A stretch of 64,000 bases of DNA from Argyresthia goedartella (GCA_949825045.1 OX463818.1:26366906-26430905), one strand, 5' to 3'; shown: positions 55,121 through 64,000, numbered from the stretch's first letter. Numbers and translations are program-made. Notes: generated by a model not told the origin, from the sequence alone.

Positions 55121-55535
55121 AGGAAAAATATCAGTGGTTTCAAAACCATTGATAGCCGCCACAATGTGCAAACTAGAAATAAACATAAACTTTCTTTTCC
55201 AATGTTCAGACTCACAAAAGTTAGCAGTTCCTTTATGGGACACTGTTTAGGCTTCTACAATAAAATTCCGCAAGAAATTTAAAACTTAACTGAAGCTCGA
55301 TTCAAAAAATGTATAAATCACACTTTGTGCACTAAGGAGTACTACAAAATTAATTACTTTTTACAATACACCGACGTCTGGCATTAAACCAGTTCATTGC
55401 AACCTATATATTATGTTCTATGTAATAATTAGGCACCTACTTAATGTTATATTATGTTTGATTATGTTATGACGTTTATTAAGTCTCAATTTTTGTGCTA
55501 TTATGAATACAAATCTTTGAACTTGAACTTGAACT
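55121..55535 (+). pseudogene. Jockey/CR1-like LINE, ORF2 C-terminus and 3' UTR
   Basis: The plus-strand frame near 55235-55390 reads GFYNKIPQEI, a stop, then LTEARFKKCINHTL and YFLQYTDVWH. This is another version of the YNK.P..I block. A 3' UTR of about 130 bases ends in (TTGAAC)n, three units near 55515-55534. One premature stop lies within the block. Confidence 0.75.
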
Positions 55536-55659
55536 AATTTACAAAATTAAAAATTACCTAATTTATAGCATTAACATAACATTGCCATACGGGGTGGCCA
55601 AGGCTCAGTTTTAGTATTAATAGCCGGTAAAAGGATTCGCCCAACGTTAAATTCAATTC

Positions 55660-55735
55660 AATACCTAAAGTTGACCTTCGTTATCGCGTCATTGTCATTG
55701 AGCCAACTTTTTACTAGTGGAATCGGGTGCCAGGC
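55660..55735. mobile_element. MITE-G right half
   Basis: TAAAGTTGACCTTCGTTATC, GTCATTGTCATTGAGCC and GTGGAATCGGGTGCC resemble the right arm of MITE-G. The left arm is missing. Confidence 0.55.
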
Positions 55736-56689
55736 CTATAGATCTACCAGGCCAGCTGATTTATCTGTAGTTTATTACTTCACTATTAATAACTCTTAGG
55801 AAGCGAATAAAAACACAGGGAATTTATTTGGCTGGTTATTTGTGTAGGGGCTCGGAGGCGACAGGTATAAACTAAACTACACATTGTAGATGTTTTGGTT
55901 TGTGTGGGACTTAATCAGAATATTTGTCAATATTTGTCCTCTAAACGGATATTTATACTAGTTATTGTGCACTGCCTACCTACCTTTTATAATAATATTT
56001 CATTTCATATCTTGGTTTGCTGGAAGCAATCTCTTATTAGAGATAACCTCGCCTTTGTACATACTTTTTCTTTTAATGTAACATGTAAAATATTTGTGAG
56101 CAATAAAGAATTACATATAAATATATATTAATATTTTAACAGATGGATTATTATTTGTTGAACTTTTTCAATACGTAGGTCGAAAAAGAGTAACGTTTTG
56201 TTCAAAACACTAACATTAGAACTCCTTCATGGACCTAATAATTCACAACAAACATAGCAACCAGGAAAAAAAACCTTTTAAAATAACATTTTATACACAA
56301 TATTAGAGGTTTTAAGGTAACTAAAAACTCTATTTTGCGTGACAAGGGGCTATACAATCGCCACAGCTTTCTGAATTGCAAAACAAACGAATGTTTTCAT
56401 TCATGAAATACCTACCTAGAAATGATTCCAGGAAATATCTATATAGACTTACTCAGTTACCGAACAGCAAAGAGGTTAAGCCATTTGATATCAAAAAAAA
56501 CTTAAGCGACCGATCACTTACCAATGAGCTATTCATTACTTACGACCCACATGCATTTCCAGTCTACCATTATTAAACCATTACCACAGATGAGGTTAAA
56601 AAAAAAACTCGACCGCATTCATGAATAAATGGTTTTATTCATAAAGCAACCGCAGCATTCAACGTTGCGATATTATACCGCAAAATAAG
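55736..56689. other. no gene seen
   Basis: AT-rich. Frames of 66-78 codons here show no domains. Confidence 0.45.
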
Positions 56690-56692
56690 CTA

Positions 56693-56818
56693 AGGGCCAG
56701 GCCACAACGCTGCGTTGCGGCGTCACATCGCAAAAATCTGCGACCTGCCCCTTACAATTCGGATGCAGTAGGTCATGCTTATGGAATGGATAATCTTTGG
56801 TGTGACTTGGCCCTAAGT
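56693..56818. mobile_element. short MITE, GGGCCAGGCCACA type
   Basis: CTAAGGGCCAGGCCACAACG at the left is inverted against GTGTGACTTGGCCCTAAG at the right. The interior starts with GCTGCGTTGCGGCGTCAC. Confidence 0.65.
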
Positions 56819-56923
56819 GGTGTGATTCGCGTAAAGTCAGCGATACATTACGCTTAGGATATGGCTCAATTAACCTTACAGTAAGCTGCTAACCCTTGGC
56901 CTTTCAGACGGTTAGGGTCAGGC

Positions 56924-57055
56924 CACACGAAGCGGTGCGGCACCGCACGCCGCGCCGCACGAAACAGAACAACACATTGTGTGTATAATTGTCACGTCAC
57001 CACCACAGCGGCGCCGCACCGCATAATGTAGCCTCACTCTTACTCTAGTCTTAGT
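56924..57055. mobile_element. short MITE related to the previous one
   Basis: GTTAGGGTCAGGCCACACGA, then a very CG-rich GCGGTGCGGCACCGCACGCC and, near the other end, GCGGCGCCGCACCGCATAAT. The GCGGTGCGGC words are inverted left to right. The far end (CCTCACTCTTAC) is decayed. Confidence 0.6.
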
Positions 57056-57109
57056 AGACGCCCACGATCGAATTGATATCGAATAGCCCTACAGTCCTAA
57101 ATTAGGTTG

Positions 57110-57265
57110 AAGAAGAGTTGTGAATGAGGACGAGTTCGTAATGAGCACAAGTTGGGAATGTAGACGAGTTGGGAATGTGGACGAGTTGGGAATGTAGACG
57201 AGTTGGGAATGTGAACGAAATGAGAATAAGGATGAAATGGGAATGTGGACAAAGTGAACCGTCCC
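57110..57265. repeat. 17-bp degenerate tandem repeat
   Basis: GTTGGGAATG words at 57151, 57168, 57185 and 57202 are spaced 17 bases apart. Two or three degraded units lie on each side. The unit is roughly ACGAGTTGGGAATGTGG. Confidence 0.92.
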
Positions 57266-57960
57266 TACCACACTCAAATGTCCCTACCACCTCCATAAAG
57301 CCTACAACTCGTTGCCCACAGCAGAGCAGGTGTTCCCCATCTAGTAAATCAACGTATCTAGTTCAATGGCATTCTTGCGGTGAACTCGAATGGACCGCGC
57401 ATCTACATTCAATTTTATTGCAGCAGCTTTTGTTCGTAATTACCCGGATTAATTCCCAAAATGGGCATAAATAAGTGGACAGTTATGTGATATGTATTAT
57501 TATTGTCGATCAAAACAACATTTTTATATGCTTTCGTTTGTTAATGTTTGGCAGATTTATTTAACTTTCACAAAGTTTTGGACAAACTATAAGAGTTTTA
57601 ATTTGGAAAACTATCCGATATTAATTTGTACCTCCATATTATACAATACAAATTTAAGGAGAAAGGCCTTGCAATTTATCGATCCTCCAAACTTACCTTG
57701 ATCAAAACATGATATTCTTTTCAGCGTTACGTCAACCCACTTTTAAAAATGATAACATGCCAATCTGCCCAATGACACCCAAGCCGGGTATCTACCCACG
57801 ATCTGGCCATCTACTTACAAATAAACTGCTTATGTGGATTCGCCTGAGGGCAATATCGTTTGGGAGCTTTCCAATCGCCATGCCTCTCAGCATTCTTGTT
57901 CAATCCAGCGTTATTACAAAATAACAGAGTGCAGCTCGAACTGTGTGTTCACAAACCGAC
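57266..57960. other. no gene seen
   Basis: Frames of up to 105 codons run into the neighbouring SINE or tandem repeat. None has a domain. Confidence 0.4.
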
Positions 57961-58219
57961 GACGACCCGAATCGCCGAGTCGGCAGTGACCCTGCCTGCA
58001 AAGCCAAGGGTCTCGGGTTCGAGTCCCGTCGGGGGCAAATATTTGTTTGATGAGAACGTATGTTTGTACCCTAGTCGTGGTTTTTATCTATCTAAGTATA
58101 ATATTTATCTATATATAGGTAAGTGTGTGTATCGTTGTCTAGTACCCAAGATACAGGGAATCCTAGTTTGGGGCTAGATCAATGTGTGTAAATAGTGTCC
58201 AAGGTATCATTATTATTGT
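57961..58219 (+). repeat. SINE-A copy
   Basis: Complete: A box TCGCCGAGTCGG, B box GGTTCGAGTCC, the body, and a short (TTA)n tail. Confidence 0.9.
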
Positions 58220-58266
58220 TATCCTGCCCTTATCCGGGACATAAATAGATCTTAGAATTGCCTCTA

Positions 58267-58518
58267 GTGATGAGCTGGGGAGGCTTATGTCCAGCAGTGG
58301 ACAAGAACATACTGAAGAAGATACAGAAAGAACAAGACGATGGGCAACTAGTGATGAGCTGGGGAGGCTTATGTCCAGCAGTGGACAAGAACATACTGAA
58401 GAAGATACAGAAAGAACAAGACGATGGGCAACTAGTGATGAGCTGGGGAGGCTTATGTCCAGCAGTGGACAAGAACATACTGAAGAAGATACAGAAAGAA
58501 CAAGACGATGGGCAACTT
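58267..58518. repeat. 84-bp tandem repeat, three units
   Basis: Unit starts (GTGATGAGCTGGGGAGG) at 58267, 58351 and 58435. The units are essentially identical. The ATGTCCAGCAGTGGAC words resemble the terminal block of RTE-like LINEs, so the unit may be a LINE 3' end amplified in place. 84 is a multiple of 3, which keeps frames open on both strands; I do not call them genes. Confidence 0.95.
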
Positions 58519-59029
58519 GGTACTTAAACAATAATACTAATTAAGTAAATGTACAGACAGGCAATCAATTTAATGAGCAGAACAATGTTGTGAGTGTGTT
58601 TATGTCATCACACAGATTCACTATCCCATAGTATCTTACCATATACAAACAGATTAAGTAGCTGAAACTTTTAGGTATAATACTACGCCACGAAGTATTA
58701 AGTTGGCGCGCGCGAGGAATGCGTTCCCCTCCCGCCCTCGACGCGTCAGTAGGGCAGTGATGCACCGTGCACCGTCAAAACTCAAAACTCGAAACAATTA
58801 TTGTATTTAGGCAAAATAATGCACTTTTAGAAGTCAAGCACTTATTTCTTCTTATACGTGGAGTAAAATATAAAATAAATCAAATATGACCAACTAAACT
58901 AATGAGTAATTAGGGTTTGATTTGAAAAAGGAAATTTACCTTTCAAGTGGTGATTCAAGGCTGAATATCGCACAGGAAAAGGAAACTCCATTAACTCTCT
59001 CTCTCTGACGATGTACCAAAGAGATTTTA
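58519..59029. other. no gene seen
   Basis: A CpG-rich island near 58706-58745 (GGCGCGCGCGAGGAATGCG). Otherwise AT-rich. Confidence 0.4.
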
Positions 59030-59113
59030 GTACATCATAGGGACGTTCACAGTTGTTCTTGTACTAAAATTCCTCAAAGTATGGCCAGCTAATTGAATGT
59101 CACCTTGTATTTT
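59030..59113. mobile_element. MITE-L right arm
   Basis: CCTCAAAGTATGGCCAGCTA then ATTGAATGTCACCTTGTAT is the right end of MITE-L. The left part was not recognised. Confidence 0.65.
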
Positions 59114-59274
59114 CTTATTATATTATCTCCGAAGGCGGGATGCCCGGCACCGGAGAAGATTTCGGCTTCGGAAATACGCCCGTTAGAGAAGATAGCACCA
59201 AGACGAGTGTCACCAAGACGGGGATATTTTTTTTTTAATTTTCGTCTTTTTTATGCTACGATATAAAATAAATA

Positions 59275-59571
59275 ATAATAAATGTAGCTCATTAATGTCC
59301 CTACCGAGGGGCACAGGCCTTTACCCGGATACCAGTAAGATTAAGCCATACTCCACTACGCTGGCTCAGTGCGGGTTGGTGGAGGGGTTTGACGACCACT
59401 ATCACGCAGCGATAGTAACCGGGACCTACAGCTTAACGTGTCATCCGAAACACTGAACATCCGATAATGCCCTTAAGATAAATTAATTATCTCATTATTA
59501 TATGGTCAGGATTCGAACCTGCATCTCCTGAGAGGCAAGCGTAAAACCCATTAGACCACGGAGCTCGTCAT
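59275..59571 (-). repeat. SINE-C1 copy, complete
   Basis: Minus-strand head GAGCTCCGTGGTCTAATGGG, then a B-box-like GGTTCGAATCC (complement near 59511-59521), then GATAATTAATTTATCTTAAG, GTTTCGGATGACACGTTAAG, the CCCGCACTGAGCCAGCG block and ATCCGGGTAAAGGCCTG. Confidence 0.8.
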
Positions 59572-59921
59572 GTTACAATATACCTAATCTAATCTAAAGA
59601 CAATATTATAATATAACATCTTTAAGTGCCAATAATTCCACCCGTCTCATGTCCGCGCAGTACTATTGGTTCAACCAGTATTGTTTGTCAGATATTTGGT
59701 CACCTTATGACGTCATCAGAGTGAGGAGCCAAGTTAACTGTGGCATTGTGTTACCAAACAATTTGTTGGGCTCGCTTCGCTTGATCGGGTAAATTTACCA
59801 ATTTAATAATAATTGAATTGTATTAACAAGATAGCTTACCAGCCTATCGTCTTACAAAGACATCAAGATGACATCTAAGATCCGTTGTAATATGAATTCG
59901 TGATGGCAGGACGCAGCAGAC
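59572..59921. other. no gene seen
   Basis: Unassigned. Confidence 0.45.
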
Positions 59922-60020
59922 GCCTATTCCGCGTTCCTATCATCCATCGGGCGCCCTATTCCGGTAAACAATGACGGTTCTGTGACAATGACGCGGTGAC
60001 GACCGTCAACTTTATGTATT
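59922..60020. mobile_element. MITE-G left half
   Basis: TCGGGCGCCCTATTCCGGTA, ACAATGACGGTTCTGTGAC and GACCGTCAACTTTATG. The right half is missing. Confidence 0.6.
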
Positions 60021-60052
60021 ATTTATTGGTAAATATTAAACTTCACATAAAA

Positions 60053-60252
60053 AATACTGATTTGCACAGCAAATATCAGGGCAAAACGCTGCGGTAGCTT
60101 AGGTAAAGGGTAAAGGGGGTGAGCGAAGCAAAGCCCCCTTTATACTTCGTGTTAGGTTGAACATGTGAGAACAACAAAAAATATTTAAAACATAAACTTG
60201 AGTACACATAAAGTGTTTTTGTTGATCCTTTTTTGCTGTGCAAATCAGTATT
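60053..60252. mobile_element. element H with perfect 21-bp inverted repeat
   Basis: AATACTGATTTGCACAGCAA plus one A (60053-60073) is exactly inverted at 60232-60252. Inside, AAAGGGGG and CCCCCTTT form a second hairpin around TGAGCGAAGC. CTTCGTGTTAGGTTGAACAT is shared with 10845. Confidence 0.85.
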
Positions 60253-60906
60253 TTAAATGTGCGATTAAATGCTAGCCTTATTTATTGGGCGTAAGGATCA
60301 TTATTTCTACGGCAATAAGTGGCAGAAATTAAGATTATTATTAGGCCTACCTAACCTCATAAACTAGTTACCTACTGAACAGAAGGATTACAAAAAAGTC
60401 AGTCATTGGGTAAAGCTACAGCTTATGGTGATGTGAATGGTTTCGCATAATTACTGATATCAAAAATGATTTTTTTAATAATATGTTTTACGGCCCTGGA
60501 ATGTGGTCCTTTTAGGCCGTATCAAATATGGTGACATATGAACGAATGTCACTATTTTTCAACAAAAATACCGACGCATGATACCAGTGTACCTGTCTTT
60601 ATAGTAAGTCACTCTTAACCCCATACTGATGCTGATAGAAATTAAGGACGTCAAGTTTTAAAATAATTGCACTATGTTTCAGGGTAAACATGTCGTACTA
60701 TGTTTAGTTTCTTACATAGTCTAGAATCGATATTTCATGGGTTTGTTGATGGCCAAAGAAAATAGGCACCACTTTAAGCTATTTGCTTGTCACGCCTCAT
60801 TCTCATCCACTTTTCTTTTTTCAAATCACGGCTCAAGAAGTTATTCACTTCAAAAGTTTGTCAATGTTTATTTATATTTTATTACTTATTTAATTTTTTG
60901 TTCAAC
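60253..60906. other. no gene seen
   Basis: AT-rich, unassigned. Confidence 0.45.
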
Positions 60907-61185
60907 AAAGAGCTCCGTGGTCTAATGGGTTTCACGCTTGCTTCTCATACAGGAGATTCAGGTTCGATTCCTGACCATGTACCAATGGGATAATTAATTT
61001 ATCTTAAGTACATTATACGGACGTTTTAGCGGTGATGGAAAACATCTTGAGGAAACCTTCATTAACTCCATAGCTGCGGCATGGGCTTGTCCCTGTCTTA
61101 CAAAATGGAGTACTGGATAACTGGCTCAGAGTGGGCACAATTGTGCCTCTGCCACCCCGTATGGGAAAAGGCGTGACGCTATTTG
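60907..61185 (+). repeat. SINE-C2 copy, complete
   Basis: The head GAGCTCCGTGGTCTAATGGG and GGTTCGATTCC (B box near 60962) matches SINE-C1, as does GATAATTAATTTATCTTAAG. The body then switches to GCGGTGATGGAAAACATC, GGAAACCTTCATTAACTCC, ACTGGCTCAGAGTGGGCAC and CTGCCACCCCGTATGGGAAA. Confidence 0.8.
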
Positions 61186-61254
61186 TGTTATGTGTTAATT
61201 TTTTGTTGAGTTGGATGTCGCTATATAATAGAACATAGATTACAAAAATCCACA

Positions 61255-61317
61255 GACAAGTAGTTGGCGTCGCGTGATTGTCACTGATCCGTCGTTGTCT
61301 ACCGGAATAGGCCCCGA
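61255..61317. mobile_element. MITE-G right arm
   Basis: GTGATTGTCACTGATCCGTC, GTTGTCTACCGGAATAGGCC and CC. It is an isolated arm, close to the complete copy at 61545. Confidence 0.65.
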
Positions 61318-61493
61318 GATCGTGACAATGCATTATTCTGTGCCACCCACAAGCCAACTTACTATTTGGAATCACGAACTTGACATAGATATAATATGGG
61401 AAACTTGTACACTAATGTCACACACAATTATGACAGTAACGCGATGCAATGTATTAGTTTACTGCATGCAGATGCAGCACAGAACATTTACAG

Positions 61494-61851
61494 TTAGAGG
61501 CATACAGGCAGATACATGCTTCTGGCTCCATACAACAAACAACAGGGGCCCAATTCCGGTACACAATGACATCTCAATGACAATTACATGACGATTACGG
61601 TCAACTTTAAATATACAATATCTGACGATTTTTTTATCCCATTACCCTTTGTTGATTAACTAAATCATTATGCCTACCAATTTGCTTAATTTTTACCATA
61701 ATTACCTAAAAAAATATTCTCGAAACGTCAGATATTGGATATTAGAAGTTGACCGTAATCGTCATGTAATTGTCATGGAGCTGTCATTGTGTACCGGAAT
61801 TGGGCCCCAGCACGTCGCTCACATATAAACATCCAAGACCTGGGTTTTTTT
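61494..61851 (-). repeat. SINE-B fragment split by MITE-G
   Basis: GAGGCATACAGGCAGATACA and GCTTCTGGCTCC (61494-61530) are continued after the insertion by GTCGCTCACATATAAACATC and CAAGACCTGGG (61812-61843). The head is missing beyond the T run. Confidence 0.75.
61545..61808. mobile_element. MITE-G, cleanest copy, very long inverted ends
   Basis: The first 63 bases (GGGGCCCAATTCCGGTACAC...GATTACGGTCAACTT) are inverted at the right end with two differences. Similarity continues inward to about 88 bases (CAATATCTGACG near both ends). About a third of the element is each arm. It is non-coding. The superfamily is unclear, as I could not define a target duplication. Confidence 0.88.
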
Positions 61852-61966
61852 TTGGAGCCCCTTAATTATTTAAGTCTGTGAATATTGTCCAAGTTATTAA
61901 ATATTTTATTTTTCATTTCATTACCGTAATCACTTAATAAATAAATTTAAAATTAGGTATGTCGAG

Positions 61967-62679
61967 TAGAGTTGTAAATTAACCGTTAAACCCAAAAGTT
62001 CACGGTTAAATGCACGCCACTGTGCCTACTGTGCAGTTAAATTGGTTAGATATTTATATTACATGCCGACACTACTGCAAATATAAAAATACGTGACATT
62101 ACGTTCAAAACCAATGGCGCATATATGAAAAGGCGTTTTGTATAATATTATTTAGAACACACACATAATAATGAAATATTATAATTAAAATATCAAATAG
62201 GGAACATTCCTTTGAAAGAAAGTTATAAGTGGCTAAACATATTTTAACGTTCTAAATGTCATTTCCACGGCTCCATAAATATGTAATATGTACAAAACAA
62301 ATAAGAAAGATTTTTCTCTAAAATTTCGATTTAAAATATTTTATAGTTTTACCATTATATACTACTTTTTCATACATTAGACCCGGTACTTAGAAATTAT
62401 TTCCAAACCGGAACAATATGGGTTTCAGAACCCTTATGATTATTTAAATTGTTTTTTTTCCTATTCCCATAGTAATTAACTTCGGGGATTCCGTCTATAG
62501 AAGTCTTTAACAATCCACGAGGAATTTACATTGCAAATATAAAATATACTCAAGTAGTTACGATAAAAGATGCATTTATCCCAAACCCCCGACCAAACAC
62601 GGGTTTACCTTCAGATGTGCGGTTAAATGTGCACAGTTGGTATTTAACCAATCGGTTAAATACCAGCCTTACATCTCTA
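61967..62679. mobile_element. non-autonomous hAT-type element
   Basis: The ends TAGAGTTGTAA and (complement of the right end) TAGAGATGTAA are inverted. Flanking 8-mers are ATGTCGAG (61959-61966) and ATGTAGAG (62680-62687), seven of eight identical and fitting the hAT nTnnnnAn pattern. Subterminal GGTTAAAT/ATTTAACC words repeat at both ends. No transposase frame. Confidence 0.75.
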
Positions 62680-62708
62680 ATGTAGAGTCAGCATCCAATA
62701 TTGTTTTT

Positions 62709-62905
62709 TGAAGTAAAACTTCTTTACGCACGCTTGACTTGGGGAGTAAGCTGGCGAATGCGTGACGAGAGCGTTACGAAAAGTGTGATCGGGCGAGGCG
62801 AACGAGAGGTGCGCGCGCACATTTTCTTTCTCTCTTCCTCTCATAGCCAGACACAGTGCAGGAGACGTATTTTTGAAGCATTAGAGCTAAAGAAGTTTTA
62901 CTTCA
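62709..62905. mobile_element. 197-bp MITE with perfect 18-bp ends
   Basis: TGAAGTAAAACTTCTTTA (62709-62726) is exactly inverted at 62888-62905. Each arm is itself nearly palindromic. The CG-rich interior contains GCGAATGCGTGACGAGAGCG. A 72-codon plus frame over it is incidental. Confidence 0.85.
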
Positions 62906-63066
62906 GTTGTGTGGTCTAAAGCACACTCTTTTTTTGTATAAGTTGTCATATAATCGGCGACAGCAAAATAAAACTAATAAAATTATTTACATACGCTTTA
63001 CGTTATTAATATTCGTTTCATTATTACCGTATTTGAATTATTTTATTTTTATTATTGGCTAAAAAT

Positions 63067-63499
63067 TAGGGATGCAACCGATACGATACCGATACCGATA
63101 TATCGGCGATATTTCGGGTTTGCCGATATATCGGCTTCGGCGATATTTTTATGGCCGATGCAACGATACTTTTCAAATTTTGCGCTTTAGAAATGTAATT
63201 TAAACACGCGTGTTGTCTCGTCTATTTCGTTGCAAACGAGGCAGGAACTATGCTCGGAGAAACCCCGAGCTCTATTCATAAATAAAAATCTGATTAATGT
63301 TAATTTAATTACTAAAACTGTATCAACCTGTCTATATTTTGTTGTATTACGTAATAATAAAAAAACTTGACTTGTATTTTATCTATTTAACCTTCTTTTT
63401 CTAATTCAACAAATGAATCGGTATCGGTATCGCCGATATTTTTATAAGCGTATCGGTATCGGTATCGTATCGGCAAAAAGGCGTATCGTTGCACCTCTG
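63067..63499. mobile_element. 433-bp non-autonomous hAT-type element
   Basis: TAGGGATGCAAC at the left and the right-end complement CAGAGGTGCAAC are inverted. CTAAAAAT is exactly duplicated outside both ends (63059-63066, 63500-63507), a perfect 8-bp target duplication of the hAT pattern. Subterminal regions are packed with CGATAC/GTATCG and CGATAT/ATATCG words on both sides, typical of transposase-binding repeats. Confidence 0.88.
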
Positions 63500-63563
63500 C
63501 TAAAAATGTTCTTCTGCCACCCCGTATAAGAAAAGTCGTGACGTTGTGTACAGAAACATTAGT

Positions 63564-63747
63564 TTAGAGGCACAATTGTTGCTTCTGGCCCACACTAGGA
63601 TAACCTGTGACTTGAGAACCAGCAATAGCGTCGTCTCACACATATAATCATCCAAGACCAGGGGATTTTTTTCTTCCTCTCTAACCGGGATTCGAACCCG
63701 GAACCTATAGATTGGGAGACAGAGCCTTGAACCACCACAGGTCGTCG
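63564..63747 (-). repeat. SINE-B copy, degraded
   Basis: CTGGCCCACACTAGGATAAC, CATCCAAGACCAGGGGATTT and a B box GGTTCGAATCC in complement. The A-box half is mutated (GGTTCAAGGC region). A SINE-C2 scrap (CTGCCACCCCGTATAAG) lies just before it at 63513. Confidence 0.78.
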
Positions 63748-64000
63748 TATATGTACTGGGTTTCTTGTTTGTAGTAAACAACACCTACGGAACCCCTGGA
63801 AAGTGTACCATAAACTTGACCGAGTGTTTTTATTCGCGTACTGACCTCGGGCACTGTCGAAAACGGCCTATTTAGTCATTTCGGTGGATGATAAATTACA
63901 GCAGCCAGTGTGTTCCGTGTTTCCTGATGAACATAATTATAATCCGACAAGTTAACTAAGATACCTCACGTGATACAATGTATTATGGCGAGAGGTACCA

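Noticed and set aside
57089..57296. Two minus-strand frames with periodic IPNSSTFPTRLHSQLV-like text
   Set aside because: They come from the 17-bp tandem repeat read in antisense.
58163..58544. Frames of 82-122 codons on both strands over the 84-bp repeat
   Set aside because: A triplicated unit divisible by three keeps frames open. The units are identical and resemble a LINE end, not a gene.

Overview
This is an AT-rich animal nuclear window, almost certainly from a moth or butterfly (Lepidoptera). The evidence is one spliced insect-type coding exon, tRNA-derived SINEs with (TTA)n tails, 5'-truncated non-LTR retrotransposons, and many small inverted-repeat DNA elements. No bacterial operon, virus-sized gene set, rRNA gene, convincing tRNA gene or CRISPR array is present. 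Nearly all of the window is intergenic or intronic repeat.

The one host gene I can support is on the + strand. A 479-codon exon at 33790-35226 has a probable 3' splice site at 33622 and a 5' splice site at 35227. It looks like the N-terminal, low-complexity part of a glutaredoxin domain-containing cysteine-rich protein (GRXCR1/CG31559-like). The glutaredoxin domain itself must lie in later exons, which I could not find in the 29 kb that follow. Because the exon starts after a splice acceptor, the promoter is further upstream. CpG-rich patches at 2280-2640 and 31600-31860 are candidates.

Repeat names used below. SINE-A has a GGCCGAGTCGG tRNA-like head and a (TTA)n tail. SINE-B has a GGCGCAGCGG head. 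SINE-C1 and SINE-C2 share one head but have two different bodies. SINE-D has a third head type. R and R' are interspersed repeats bounded by inverted GGGTTCCGTAC. T is a 0.5 kb element with internal hairpins. H has a perfect 21-bp inverted repeat. MITE-G has GGGGCCCAATTCCGG ends, MITE-K has AAGGTGATACG ends and MITE-L has CAAGGTGAC ends. LINE-X is a non-LTR element known here only from its 3' UTR.

Layout. 0-7 kb: SINE-B, a decayed Ty3/gypsy 3' end, the CpG-rich patch, MITE-K and a 1.3 kb array of a 23-bp satellite. 7-25 kb: scattered SINEs, two adjacent RTE-type LINE tails (12.3-13.2 kb) and R/R' copies. 25-30.8 kb: a Jockey/CR1-like LINE split by a mariner-like element, a CpG-rich block, a 150-bp fold-back and a cluster of three SINE-A copies. 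31-36 kb: the gene exon and its flanks. 36-46.5 kb: dense nested repeats, including a piggyBac-type 106-bp insertion, a 42/58-bp minisatellite, and a triple nest at 45.5-46.4 kb. 47-59 kb: SINE-A copies, LINE 3' ends and short tandem arrays. 59-64 kb: SINE-C, H, MITE-G inserted in SINE-B, and two hAT-type non-autonomous elements with 8-bp target duplications.

The most interesting general observation is modular. Several SINE families with different tRNA-like heads share a recognisably homologous body and tail. I see no new multi-gene system. All similarity statements are by eye, without alignment tools, and most repeat boundaries are good to about 10 bases.
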